DNA from: Bradyrhizobium roseum
Lineage (GTDB): Bacteria > Pseudomonadota > Alphaproteobacteria > Rhizobiales > Xanthobacteraceae
Length of the DNA: 64,000 nucleotides
Direction: 5' to 3'
Assembly: GCF_030413175.1 (NCBI RefSeq)
Contig: NZ_CP129212.1
Location: 2,914,001-2,978,000, forward strand
Both the position numbers and the translations under genes were made by a program. How positions within the stretch are numbered: position 1 is the first letter of the stretch; each line of letters begins with the position of its first letter. The notes below the pieces were generated by a model that worked only from the letters and a program-made list of their open reading frames with translations, was not told the origin of the DNA and made no database searches. Shown here piece by piece: positions 7,767 through 15,923 of this stretch.

Positions 7767-8993
7767 ATGTCGGCTCTGCCACTTTCGGGCATCAAGATTC
7801 TCGACCTGACGCGGGTGCTCGCGGGTCCCTTGTCGGCGCAGATGCTGGCTGATCTCGGCGCCGAAGTGATCAAGATCGAACGCCCCGCCGGCGGCGACGA
7901 CGCCCGGGCCTTCGGCCCGCCCTACCTGAAAGACCCCGAGGGCAAGGCGAACAACAACAACTCGTTCTACCTCTGCGCCAACCGCAACAAGAAATCGGTC
8001 ACCGTCAATATCGCCACGCCGGAAGGACAGGACATCGTCCGCGAACTGGCCAAGTCCTGCGACGTGATGATGGAGAACTACAAGGTCGGCGATCTCAAGC
8101 GCTACCGGCTGGATTATGCGTCGATCAAGGCCCTCAACCCCGGCATCATCTATTGCTCGGTAACCGGCTTCGGCCAGACCGGGCCTTATGCACCGCGTGC
8201 CGGCTACGACGCGATCCTGCAGGCGATGGGCGGGTTGATGAGCGTCACCGGGCATCCCGACGGCGAGCCAGGCGCAGGCCCGATGAAGGTCGGCCCTTCC
8301 ATCGTCGACTACATGACCGGCATGAACTCATCGATCGGCATCCTGTCGGCGCTCTACCACCGCAGGGCCAATGGCGGGGAGGGGCAGCATGTCGACGTCT
8401 GCCTGTTCGACACCGTGATCGCCTCGCTGTCGCATTACGCGCAGATATTTCTCGTCAACGGCCAGACCCCGCCGCGGCGCGGCACCTGGGGCAATGGCGG
8501 CATGCCGGCCGGCGTGTTCCGCTGCACCGACGGCGAGTTGATGCTGGTGGTGGGCAATGACGGCCAGTTCCAGCGCACCTGCGCGGTGCTGGGCAGTCCC
8601 GAACTCGCGACCGACCCGCGCTTCGTCAAGAACAACGACCGCGTCGCCCACAGCAAGGAGATCATGGCGATCTTCGCCGGGCTGTTCCTGAAGAAGCCGG
8701 TGGCCCATTGGCTGGACGAGCTGGAAAAGGCCGGCGTGCCCTCAGGGCCGATCAACAATTTCGAGCAGGTGTTCGCCGACCCCCACGTCCAGTCGCGCGG
8801 CATGAGGGTCAAGGTCAACCACCCCTTGGAGCCTGACCTGTCGCTGATCCGCAACGCCATCACCTTCTCCGGTACCCCGGTAAAAGATTATCGCGCGCCG
8901 CCGCTGCTCGGCGCCGATACCGCGGACGTGCTGGCGACGATCGGCTACGATGCAGCGAAGCTGGAAGCGCTGCGGGAGAAGAAGATCGTCTAG
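7767..8993 (+). CDS. CaiB/BaiF-family CoA-transferase
   Basis: This 408-residue class III CoA-transferase moves CoA between acyl-CoA and a free acid through a covalent aspartyl intermediate in the cytoplasm. The family start LSGIKILDLTRVLAGPLSAQMLADLGAEVIKIE is present, and Asp148 in AGYDAILQAMGG aligns with the catalytic aspartate. Later segments GVPSGPINNFEQVFADPHVQ and the C-terminal LLGADT region are also typical, and the length is normal. Start ATG 7767 has GGAGG at 7756-7760. It appears to be a single-gene unit with its own promoter. Substrate cannot be read from sequence; neighbouring acyl-CoA genes suggest carboxylic-acid catabolism. Confidence 0.9.
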   Translation: MSALPLSGIKILDLTRVLAGPLSAQMLADLGAEVIKIERPAGGDDARAFGPPYLKDPEGKANNNNSFYLCANRNKKSVTVNIATPEGQDIVRELAKSCDVMMENYKVGDLKRYRLDYASIKALNPGIIYCSVTGFGQTGPYAPRAGYDAILQAMGGLMSVTGHPDGEPGAGPMKVGPSIVDYMTGMNSSIGILSALYHRRANGGEGQHVDVCLFDTVIASLSHYAQIFLVNGQTPPRRGTWGNGGMPAGVFRCTDGELMLVVGNDGQFQRTCAVLGSPELATDPRFVKNNDRVAHSKEIMAIFAGLFLKKPVAHWLDELEKAGVPSGPINNFEQVFADPHVQSRGMRVKVNHPLEPDLSLIRNAITFSGTPVKDYRAPPLLGADTADVLATIGYDAAKLEALREKKIV

Positions 8994-9034
8994 CACGGGA
9001 ACCGAGCTGTCCCGCCAACACATCGAGAAATGAA

Positions 9035-9655
9035 ATGCGCCGCTTCCTCGCCGCGGCCCTTTTGTTTGGTGCGTTCGTCTGCCCCACGGAGGCGGATGCG
9101 TTCGATTGCCCCGTTCTGGGGAGCCATCTATTTCAGGCCGCTGATGGCGTCGAGGCTCCGGCAGAACGGCAACGTCAGGATTTAGAGGCCCGCGCTGTGC
9201 TTGCTCGGCTGGAGCGGACACCCATCATATTTCGTGGGCGCCTCGCCTCGGCGCGCTATCTATCCGACCCTCGCAAGACGAATACTCCGTTCAGCATGCT
9301 TGTCTTCGATCATGTCGAAGTCTGGAAAGGTCGTTTGCCCAACGCTTCCGTTGATAGGAAGGCTTTCATTGTGCTGCGGGAATGGTGCGATGGCAGCTGC
9401 GGCGACCGTCCGGCGGCGCATTGGTGGCCTCGCGGCAAGTCCACCGTCGTTGGTGCCGATCCGAATGAATCGGCCGATCCATCGAAGGTACTGGACTCCG
9501 AAAACAGGCGGGTGATCCACAAAGGGCGCGTCGATGCCGTCATGGGAATGTGCGGTGGTGGCCCGCTGACCCCGGCTGCATTGGAGCTCTTGAATGCTTC
9601 TGACGAAGAAGTTGCCCGCCTGAAGCGTGAATATCCGCCGCGACGCCGGGATTAG
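9035..9655 (+). CDS. Secreted hypothetical protein, Cys-containing
   Basis: The 206-residue product starts with a clear signal peptide (MRRFLAAALLFGAFVCPTEADA, cleavage probably after ADA). The mature part has several cysteines (FDCPVL, WCDGSCG, MCGGGPL), which would suit periplasmic disulphides. No family is recognised. The C-terminal half is rich in charged residues and ends PPRRRD. The ATG lies 41 bases after the CoA-transferase stop, with only a weak GAGAA ribosome site, and may be read through from that gene. GC content is slightly lower than around it. Confidence 0.6.
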   Translation: MRRFLAAALLFGAFVCPTEADAFDCPVLGSHLFQAADGVEAPAERQRQDLEARAVLARLERTPIIFRGRLASARYLSDPRKTNTPFSMLVFDHVEVWKGRLPNASVDRKAFIVLREWCDGSCGDRPAAHWWPRGKSTVVGADPNESADPSKVLDSENRRVIHKGRVDAVMGMCGGGPLTPAALELLNASDEEVARLKREYPPRRRD

Positions 9656-9985
9656 AGGCATGCTCGCTGGGAAAAGAAGGTCGTCTGATCTTTCTCTTCC
9701 GGTCATTCCGGGTTCGCGCTTCGCGCGCCCCGGAATGACGAGGAGAGGGCGCGGCGTCTGGTTCAGGTCCGCACTTGGGCGGCATACCAATGCCAATCCA
9801 GAAATTGGCGATGCTGGTTGGCATGACCGACGGAACTGATCTGGTTAGAGGACTTTCTGGCGCTCGCCGATACGCTGAACCTTCGCCTGTTACTGACTTC
9901 CGGAAAGACTTCAACGATGATCGGTCATGATGTGCCTGAAGTGTGCCAGCGCGTTCGTTGCTTTCCCGGGGACACGAACTTGGCT
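9656..9985. other. Convergent intergenic region with a REP-like hairpin
   Basis: This 330-base gap lies between the secreted protein and the leftward TetR gene. It holds the palindrome at 9702-9739. The remainder has no convincing ORF; a 196-codon leftward frame crosses it, but it runs through the palindrome and into the TetR gene and looks non-coding. Confidence 0.5.
9702..9739. repeat. REP-like nested palindrome
   Basis: GTCATTCCGGG (9702-9712) pairs perfectly with CCCGGAATGAC (9729-9739). The interior holds a second GCGC-TTC-GCGC stem. No T-run follows. Its design matches the other intergenic palindromes at 16711, 20986, 21077 and 38136. Confidence 0.75.
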
Positions 9986-10678
9986 TCAGAGATCCTGCCG
10001 CGTCAGCCTGCCCTGCGGCGAGGGCGACCGGGCGACCGCCTTCTTCGCCGGCGCCTCGCCGCCGGATAGCGCCATCACCGAGACGGAAACCACGCGGTCT
10101 ATGATCGCCTGAACGTCGTTGAGGTCGCATTGTCCTTCGGACAATTTCGTCAGCCGTTCTTTTTCGCGGATCGTGTGGTGCGACATCGCCAGCGCGAAAT
10201 GCAGACCCCAGTACAGATCGGCGTCGTCGCGGCCCGGCATCGCGCGGCGCATCGCCGCGATGAATTTGCGCAGATGGTCGACCTCGCGGTTCTTGATGCG
10301 GCGGATCGGCGCCACCGACTCGATCGAGGCGCGGATCATGAAGCGCGCCGCGGTCGAGCCCTCGCGGTCGGGGCCAAGGCAGCCGCGCAGCGTGGGGCCG
10401 ACCAGCGCGCGCAATATGGCGTCGATCGGCGCGTGACCGCCGCCGCTCTCTTCGGCCTGCTTCAATTCATTCAGCCGTTCGCGGTTGGTGGCGAGGCTGC
10501 GGCTGACGAACAGTTCGGCGATCAGTTCGTCCTTCGAGCCGAAATGATAGTTGACCGCGGCGAGGTTGACGTTCGCTTCGGCGACGATGTCGCGCAGCGT
10601 CACGTCGCCGAAACCGCGATCGGCATAAAGCCGTTCGGCGGCGGCAAGGATGGCGGACCGGGTCTGATCGCTCGGCAT
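9986..10678 (-). CDS. TetR-family transcriptional regulator
   Basis: This is a 230-residue DNA-binding repressor. Residues ~5-60 form the TetR helix-turn-helix (RSAILAAAERLYADRGFGDVTLRDIVAEANVNLAAVNYHFGSKDELI). The larger C-terminal domain (GPTLRGCLGP...SIESVAPIRRIKNREVDHLRKF) resembles ligand-binding domains of regulators of fatty-acid or acyl-CoA genes. ATG 10678 is chosen because GGGGG lies about 7 bases upstream; the longer frame to 10714 would run over the operator. It is divergent from the acyl-CoA dehydrogenase gene, so it probably represses itself and that operon in response to an acyl-CoA. The ligand is inferred, not seen. Confidence 0.88.
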   Translation of the reverse strand: MPSDQTRSAILAAAERLYADRGFGDVTLRDIVAEANVNLAAVNYHFGSKDELIAELFVSRSLATNRERLNELKQAEESGGGHAPIDAILRALVGPTLRGCLGPDREGSTAARFMIRASIESVAPIRRIKNREVDHLRKFIAAMRRAMPGRDDADLYWGLHFALAMSHHTIREKERLTKLSEGQCDLNDVQAIIDRVVSVSVMALSGGEAPAKKAVARSPSPQGRLTRQDL

Positions 10679-10705
10679 ATCTGGCCCCCGCTCAGGTAGT
10701 TGCAA

Positions 10706-10736
10706 TTCAAACACTTGTATGAAACTATCGTTTGAA
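10706..10736. promoter_or_regulatory. Palindromic operator candidate for the TetR regulator
   Basis: TTCAAACA-CT-TGTATGAA (10706-10723) is an 8-2-8 palindrome with one mismatch, and a further half-site GTTTGAA follows at 10730-10736. It lies 28 bases upstream of the TetR start, in the divergent promoter shared with the acyl-CoA dehydrogenase gene. Confidence 0.6.
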
Positions 10737-10887
10737 GAGGCGAGAATGTCAATTCACGTTTGCGAACGTGTCGCAATTTCCACCGGGCCGGACTGTCGCA
10801 GTCCCTGCCAAATGGCTTGCGGGCCGGCGGCGACGGGCAGACAGTGCGAACAAAATCTTAGAAATCCCACGAGCCGAGGAGCGTCCC

Positions 10888-12120
10888 ATGAACTTCGATA
10901 TGTCAGAGAAGCAGACGGAATGGCTGAACCGCGTGCGAGCGTTCATGAAGACGCATGTCCGTCCCGCGGTACCGATCTACGACCAGCAGGATGCCGAGGG
11001 CCCGCGCTGGAAGGTGATCCCGATCCTCGAGGAACTGAAGAAGAAGGCGAAAGCCGAGGGCCTCTGGAACATGTTCATGCCGCCGAACGCGCATGAGGAC
11101 GACGAGTTCCGCGGAGCGGGACTGACCAACCTGGAATACGCGCCGCTGGCGGAAGAAATGGGCCGCATTTCCTGGGCCTCGGAAGTGTTCAACTGCTCGG
11201 CGCCCGATACCGGCAACATGGAAGTGTTCATCCGCTACGGCAGCAAGGAGCAGAAGCGGAAATGGCTGAAGCCGCTGATGGAAGGCGAGATCCGCTCCGC
11301 CTTCCTGATGACCGAGCCGGCGGTGGCCTCATCGGATGCGACCAATATCGAAACCCGCATCGAAAAGGACGGCGATCATTACGTCATCAACGGCCGCAAA
11401 TGGTGGTCGTCGGGCGTCGGTGATCCCCGCTGTAAGATCGCGATCCTGATGGGCAAGACCGATTTCAAGGCGGCCAAGCACCAGCAGCAGTCGCAGATCC
11501 TCGTGCCGCTCGACACCCCCGGCATCAAGGTGGAAAAGATGCTGCCGGTGTTCGGCTTCGACGACGCGCCGCACGGCCACGCCCAGGTGCTGCTGGAGAA
11601 CGTCCGCGTGCCGAAGGAGAACATCCTGCTCGGCGAAGGTCGAGGGTTCGAGATCGCGCAGGGCCGGCTCGGTCCGGGCCGCATCCACCACTGCATGCGC
11701 ACCATCGGCAAGGCCGAGGAGGCGCTGGAGAAGATGGTCAAGCGGCTGGCGTCACGCTCCGCGTTCGGCAAGAAGATCATCGAGCACTCGGTATGGGAGC
11801 AGCGCATCGGCGAAGCCCGCGCCGATATCGAGATGAACCGCCTGTTGTGCCTCAAGGCCGCCGACATGATGGACAAGGTCGGCAACAAGACGGCGCAGGC
11901 CGAGATCGCGATGATCAAGGTCACGGCGCCGAACATGGCGCTGAAGATCATCGACAACGCCATCCAGGCCTATGGCGGCGGCGGCGTTTCCGACGATGCC
12001 GGGTTGGCAAAGGATTACGCCCATATCAGGACGCTTCGCCTCGCCGACGGTCCGGACGAGGTGCACAATCGCGCCATTGCCAGACTTGAACTTCGGAAGT
12101 ATGCAAACGCTACCCATTAG
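10888..12120 (+). CDS. Acyl-CoA dehydrogenase, ACAD10/11 type
   Basis: This 410-residue flavoprotein has the three-part acyl-CoA dehydrogenase layout: N-terminal helices, a middle beta domain ([37 protein letters not shown]), and C-terminal helices ([22 protein letters not shown]). The segment equivalent to the usual YEGTS catalytic loop reads LADGPDEVH, with Asp387 in place of Glu, as in the ACAD10/ACAD11 group. The next gene encodes the kinase-fold protein that is fused to this domain in those animal proteins, so 4-phosphoacyl-CoA chemistry on 4-hydroxy acids is a reasonable guess. ATG 10888 has GAGGAG at 10876-10881. The promoter region is shared with the TetR gene. Confidence 0.9.
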   Translation: MNFDMSEKQTEWLNRVRAFMKTHVRPAVPIYDQQDAEGPRWKVIPILEELKKKAKAEGLWNMFMPPNAHEDDEFRGAGLTNLEYAPLAEEMGRISWASEVFNCSAPDTGNMEVFIRYGSKEQKRKWLKPLMEGEIRSAFLMTEPAVASSDATNIETRIEKDGDHYVINGRKWWSSGVGDPRCKIAILMGKTDFKAAKHQQQSQILVPLDTPGIKVEKMLPVFGFDDAPHGHAQVLLENVRVPKENILLGEGRGFEIAQGRLGPGRIHHCMRTIGKAEEALEKMVKRLASRSAFGKKIIEHSVWEQRIGEARADIEMNRLLCLKAADMMDKVGNKTAQAEIAMIKVTAPNMALKIIDNAIQAYGGGGVSDDAGLAKDYAHIRTLRLADGPDEVHNRAIARLELRKYANATH

Positions 12121-12133
12121 CGGGAGGCCGGAG

Positions 12134-12166
12134 ATGGCGCTCCCCAAGGTTCAAGAAGAAATGTAA
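12134..12166 (+). CDS. Possible 10-residue leader peptide (MALPKVQEEM)
   Basis: An ATG at 12134 has a good GGGAGG site at 12122-12127 and opens an 11-codon frame ending in TAA at 12164. The next ribosome site (GGGAG, ~12168) and the GTG start of the kinase gene follow directly. It may couple translation of the dehydrogenase and kinase genes or may be chance. Confidence 0.25.
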   Translation: MALPKVQEEM

Positions 12167-12178
12167 GGGAGCGTCATC

Positions 12179-13237
12179 GTGGCCGACGGCGTCAGGAAAG
12201 ACGAAGAGTTCTCGGGCACCAAGGAAGTCGAGGAGCGCCATCGCATCAACGAGGCGAACCTCGACGGCTGGATGCGCGAGCATGTCGAGGGCTATCAGGG
12301 GCCGCTGAAGGTCCTGCAGTTCAAGGGCGGCCAGTCCAACCCGACCTACAAGATCGAAACCCCCGGCCGATCCTACGTGATGCGGCGAAAGCCGTTCGGA
12401 AAACTGCTGCCGTCGGCGCATGCGGTGGATCGCGAGTTCCGCGTCATCGCCGCGCTGGGCAAGCAGGGCTTTCCGGTCGCCAAAGCCTATGCGCTGTGCA
12501 CCGACGACGCCGTGATCGGTTCCGCCTTCTACATCATGTCGATGGAAGAGGGCCGGGTGTTCTGGGATCCGACGCTGCCCAGCCAGACGCCGGACGCGCG
12601 TCGCAAGATTTTCACCAGCAAGATCGAGACGCTGGCCAACCTCCATGTCTTCGACCCCGAGAAAATCGGGCTCGGCGATTTCGGCAAGCCCGGCAATTAT
12701 TTTGCCCGCCAGGTTGACCGCTGGACCAAGCAGTACCGCGCCTCTGAAACCCAGCACATTCCGGAATTCGAAAAGCTCGCCGAATGGCTGCCCAAGACCG
12801 TACCGGCGCAGGCGCGCGCGTCGGTGGTGCATGGCGACTACCGTCTCGACAACATGATTTTCCATGCGACGGAACCGCGCGTGCAGGCGGTGCTGGACTG
12901 GGAACTGTCGACGCTCGGCGATCCCATGGCCGACTTCACCTATCTCCTGATGCAGTGGACCATGCCGGGCCTCGTCAATGCCGATCTCAAGGCACTCAAC
13001 ATTCCGAGCCTGGAAGAGGCCGCGCAGATTTACTGCAACGTCACCGGCAGCGCCGTGCCTGACCTGAACTGGTATTTTGCCTACAATCTGTTCCGCCTCG
13101 CCGGCATCACGCAGGGCATTGCCGGGCGCGTGCGCGACGGCACCGCAGCCAACGCCAAGGCGCTGGAGTCGGCGGCGCGCACCGTGCCGCTGTCGAAAGC
13201 CTCCTGGGAATACGCGCAGAAGGCCGGCGCGACCTGA
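12179..13237 (+). CDS. Phosphotransferase-family protein (APH/ACAD10-11 kinase type)
   Basis: This 352-residue aminoglycoside-phosphotransferase-fold protein carries the catalytic loop VVHGDYRLDNMIFH (His-Gly-Asp...Asn), followed by VLDWELSTLGDPMADF with the metal-binding Asp-Trp-Glu. In animals this domain is fused to an acyl-CoA dehydrogenase (ACAD10/11), and in Pseudomonas a similar kinase acts with a dehydrogenase on 4-hydroxyvalerate (levulinate pathway). Here it sits 58 bases after the dehydrogenase gene. It therefore probably phosphorylates a hydroxyacyl-CoA so that the partner enzyme can eliminate phosphate. The start is GTG 12179 with GGGAG just upstream. Drug resistance is unlikely. 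Confidence 0.85.
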   Translation: MADGVRKDEEFSGTKEVEERHRINEANLDGWMREHVEGYQGPLKVLQFKGGQSNPTYKIETPGRSYVMRRKPFGKLLPSAHAVDREFRVIAALGKQGFPVAKAYALCTDDAVIGSAFYIMSMEEGRVFWDPTLPSQTPDARRKIFTSKIETLANLHVFDPEKIGLGDFGKPGNYFARQVDRWTKQYRASETQHIPEFEKLAEWLPKTVPAQARASVVHGDYRLDNMIFHATEPRVQAVLDWELSTLGDPMADFTYLLMQWTMPGLVNADLKALNIPSLEEAAQIYCNVTGSAVPDLNWYFAYNLFRLAGITQGIAGRVRDGTAANAKALESAARTVPLSKASWEYAQKAGAT

Positions 13238-13250
13238 CGCGCGCCGTTCC

Positions 13251-14162
13251 TTGGCTCTCTCCCCGAATATCCGCGGCAGCCTGCTGATGGCCGTCGCCAT
13301 GGCGGCCTTCACGACGAACGACAGCATCACCAAGTCTGTGACGTCGGAAATGAATTTTGGCCAGGTGATGCTGGTTCGCGGCATTTTCGCGATCCTGCTG
13401 GTCGCGGCCTTTGCCTGGTATCAGGGGGCGTTGCGTCCGCTGCGCACGCTGATGCTCAAGCCCGTTGCGCTGCGCGTCTGCGGCGAGATCGGCGGCACCA
13501 TCTCATTTATGGCGGCGCTGGTTCACCTGCCGCTCGCCAATACTTCCGCGATTTTTCAGGCGCTGCCGCTTGCGATCACGCTCGGCGCCGCGCTGATCTT
13601 TGGCGAGCCGGTCGGCTGGCGCCGCTGGTCTGCGATCGGCGCCGGCTTCGTCGGCGTACTCATCATCGTGCGGCCGGGGCTTGTCGGCTTCAACCAGTTT
13701 GCTTTGCTCGCGCTTCTATCCGTGGCGTTCTGCGCGTTGCGCGATCTCGCGACGCGAAGGATTCCCGCGCACATTCCATCGCTGTTCATCACCTTGCTGA
13801 CGACGATTACCGTGACCTCGGCGGGCGGTCTCATCTTCATTCCGCTCGGTGGCTGGACGCCGCCCTCGACGCACGCGCTCGGCCTGCTGGCGTTCACCTC
13901 GGTGCTGCTCCTGATCGGATACCAGTGCATCATCAGCGCGCTGCGCACCGGCGACATCTCGGCGGTCGCGCCGTTCCGCTATTCCGCGCTGCTTTGGGCA
14001 ATGCTGCTGGGCTATCTCGTGTTCGGCGACGTGCCCGACGCGATGATGGTGCTGGGCGCGTCCATCATCGTAGCCTCCGGCCTCTATGCGTTCTACCGCG
14101 AGCGCATCCGCCACCGCGCGCTGGCAGCGGAGAGCTCTGGCCTGCCGCCCGACGGGTTGTGA
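13251..14162 (+). CDS. DMT-superfamily permease (EamA family)
   Basis: The roughly 303-residue membrane protein has ten predicted helices in two EamA repeats (first AMAAFTTNDSITKSV; second around ALLALLSVAFCALRDLATR). DMT permeases export or import small metabolites. I place the start at TTG 13251, because family members usually begin M-L/A-SPNIRGSLLMA; the first ATG in frame is 13287 and would remove only a few residues before helix 1. It begins 14 bases after the kinase gene and is probably in the same operon as the dehydrogenase. Substrate is unknown. It is convergent with the SDR gene. Confidence 0.8.
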   Translation: MALSPNIRGSLLMAVAMAAFTTNDSITKSVTSEMNFGQVMLVRGIFAILLVAAFAWYQGALRPLRTLMLKPVALRVCGEIGGTISFMAALVHLPLANTSAIFQALPLAITLGAALIFGEPVGWRRWSAIGAGFVGVLIIVRPGLVGFNQFALLALLSVAFCALRDLATRRIPAHIPSLFITLLTTITVTSAGGLIFIPLGGWTPPSTHALGLLAFTSVLLLIGYQCIISALRTGDISAVAPFRYSALLWAMLLGYLVFGDVPDAMMVLGASIIVASGLYAFYRERIRHRALAAESSGLPPDGL

Positions 14163-14169
14163 TCGTCGA

Positions 14170-14955
14170 TCAAATAGGCTTGCCAGCATACGGCATCGAG
14201 GCGGTGAGGCCACCGTCGACCGGAATCGCCTGGCCGTTGACATAGGACGCGTCGTCGCTCGCAAGGAACAATCCCATCGCCGCCAGTTCATGCGGCTGGC
14301 CGGCGCGCTTCAGCGGATTGAGCTGGCCGATCTTGTCGGCGGTGCCGCGCTCCTTGGCGCGGTCGAACACCGGCTTGGTCATGCCGGTCTCGATCAGGCC
14401 CGGGCACACCGCGTTGATACGCACGCCGGTGCCGGACAGCGAGTAGGCGGTGGTCTGCACCAGGCTGATGACGCCGGCCTTGCTGGCGCCATAGGGATGG
14501 CCGCTGGCGCCGGCCTTCAGGCCCGCGACGGAAGCGGTGCAGACGATCGAGCCGGATTTTTGTTTGATCATGTGCGGCATCGAGTGCTTGATGGCGAGGA
14601 ACGGCCCGATCAAATTGACGCGCAACACTTCCTGCCAGTGTTCGACGGTCTGCTCGGCGAGCGGCACCAGCCCGCCGCTGACGCCGGCATTGGCCCAGAT
14701 CGCATCGAGCCGGCCGTATTTCGCAACCGCCTTGTCGATGAAGGCCTTGACGTCGCTCTCGGAACCCGCATCCGCCATTACGGCCTCGACGGTGCCGCCG
14801 GCATCGCTGACGAGTTTGGCGGTTTCCTTCACGCCATCGGTCTTGTCGACGATGATCAGTTTCGCGCCCTCTTTGGCGAACAGCACCGATGCGGCTCGCC
14901 CAATGCCGCTGCCGGCTCCGGTGATGACGACGGATTTGCCTTCGAGGCGGCCCAT
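14170..14955 (-). CDS. SDR-family oxidoreductase
   Basis: This 261-residue classical short-chain dehydrogenase/reductase has the NAD(P)-binding TGAGSGIG motif (residues 12-19), the NAG motif at 89-91, and the catalytic Ser142, Tyr155 and Lys159 (YGASK). The C-terminal segment VNGQAIPVDGGLTASMPY is typical. An Asp at the end of beta-2 (IIVDKTDG) favours NAD over NADP. AGAGGGAG upstream of ATG 14955 is a good ribosome site. Its 3' end is 7 bases from the convergent DMT gene. A beta-oxidation or hydroxy-acid role fits the context, but the substrate is not known. Confidence 0.88.
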   Translation of the reverse strand: MGRLEGKSVVITGAGSGIGRAASVLFAKEGAKLIIVDKTDGVKETAKLVSDAGGTVEAVMADAGSESDVKAFIDKAVAKYGRLDAIWANAGVSGGLVPLAEQTVEHWQEVLRVNLIGPFLAIKHSMPHMIKQKSGSIVCTASVAGLKAGASGHPYGASKAGVISLVQTTAYSLSGTGVRINAVCPGLIETGMTKPVFDRAKERGTADKIGQLNPLKRAGQPHELAAMGLFLASDDASYVNGQAIPVDGGLTASMPYAGKPI

Positions 14956-15123
14956 GGGTTTCTCCCTCTGATATTTTGCGCGTCGGCGTCTGCCGCCTTG
15001 CGGAATTCAAACAAGATTTCAAACGCCCGAGAACAACGCCCAAATCTTTGGCTGGCAAAGTGGCTTGAGACGTTGCTTGCTCTGACGTACAGCGACAATG
15101 AACAGTATTGAAGGGTTTTGCCG

Positions 15124-15834
15124 ATGTCCAATGCAGACAAACCGCAGGTGGTGACGACGCGATGGTGGTGGATCCGCCACGCGCCGGTCCGCGAAGACGC
15201 CGGTTGCATCTACGGACAGAAGGATCTGGCCTGCGACACCAGCGACCGTGTGGTGTTCGATGCGGTCGGAAAAATTCTGCCGCGCAACGCGGTCTGGTAC
15301 GCAAGCAACCTGCAGCGCACGCATCAGACCGCGCAGGCAATCTGGGCCGCCGGCTATCCCAAACCGTCCGATATGCCGCATGTCAACGCGTTCGCCGAAC
15401 AGCATCTCGGTGAATTGCAGGGCATGAACCGCGCGGCGTTTTACGCCAGCCTGCCGGTCGGCACCCACTGGCTCACCGGGATCGACGAACCCGCGCCCGG
15501 CGGCGAGAGTTTCATGGACCTCTATCGCCGCGTCTGCGGCGCCATCGAACAGATCACCACCGCGCAGGCGGGCAGGGAGATCATCGCCGTCGCGCATGGC
15601 GGCACCATCAGGGCTGCCATCGCGCTCGCGCTCGGCGGCCAGCCGGACAAGGGCCTCGCCTTCGACATCGACAATTGCTCGGTGACGCGGCTCGATCACA
15701 TCGCGAGCGCCAGCTATACCGGATGGCGGCTGCCGATGGTCAACCAGCAGCCCTGGATCGCGGACGCTTCGCACAACGCGATGCATCAGCCGGCCGGACC
15801 GGAGGTTTCGCCGCCGGAAACGAAACTCGCGTAA
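15124..15834 (+). CDS. Histidine phosphatase family protein
   Basis: This 236-residue phosphoglycerate-mutase-like phosphatase has the catalytic RHA motif with His19 (WWWIRHAPVRED), the second His158 in VAHGGTIRAA, and the acidic residue expected in FAEQHLGELQG. The RHAP form is common among alpha-ribazole-phosphatase-like proteins, which act in cobalamin assembly, but no cobalamin gene is nearby. ATG 15124 with AAGGG at 15111-15115 is used in preference to the TTG at 15118. It shares a divergent upstream region with the SDR gene at 14170-14955. Given the neighbouring kinase and dehydrogenase, a phosphorylated acid is a possible substrate; this is a guess. Confidence 0.85.
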   Translation: MSNADKPQVVTTRWWWIRHAPVREDAGCIYGQKDLACDTSDRVVFDAVGKILPRNAVWYASNLQRTHQTAQAIWAAGYPKPSDMPHVNAFAEQHLGELQGMNRAAFYASLPVGTHWLTGIDEPAPGGESFMDLYRRVCGAIEQITTAQAGREIIAVAHGGTIRAAIALALGGQPDKGLAFDIDNCSVTRLDHIASASYTGWRLPMVNQQPWIADASHNAMHQPAGPEVSPPETKLA

Positions 15835-15923
15835 GCCGCGAGTTGTCGACGGCCGCAAAGGCTGCTTAGCTCCATTCAAAGACAAAGCCGGCATCGCGCC
15901 GGATCAACATCGGGGAGAGAGAC

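Noticed and set aside
9540..10130. 196-codon leftward frame between the secreted protein and TetR genes
   Set aside because: Spans the REP-like palindrome and the 3' part of TetR; no motif.
12179..13237. Aminoglycoside resistance gene
   Set aside because: APH fold only; adjacency to an ACAD10/11-type dehydrogenase points to acyl metabolism.
12110..13384. 424-codon leftward frame opposite the kinase-fold gene
   Set aside because: Mirror of the rightward gene, which has the catalytic HGDxxxxN and DWE motifs.
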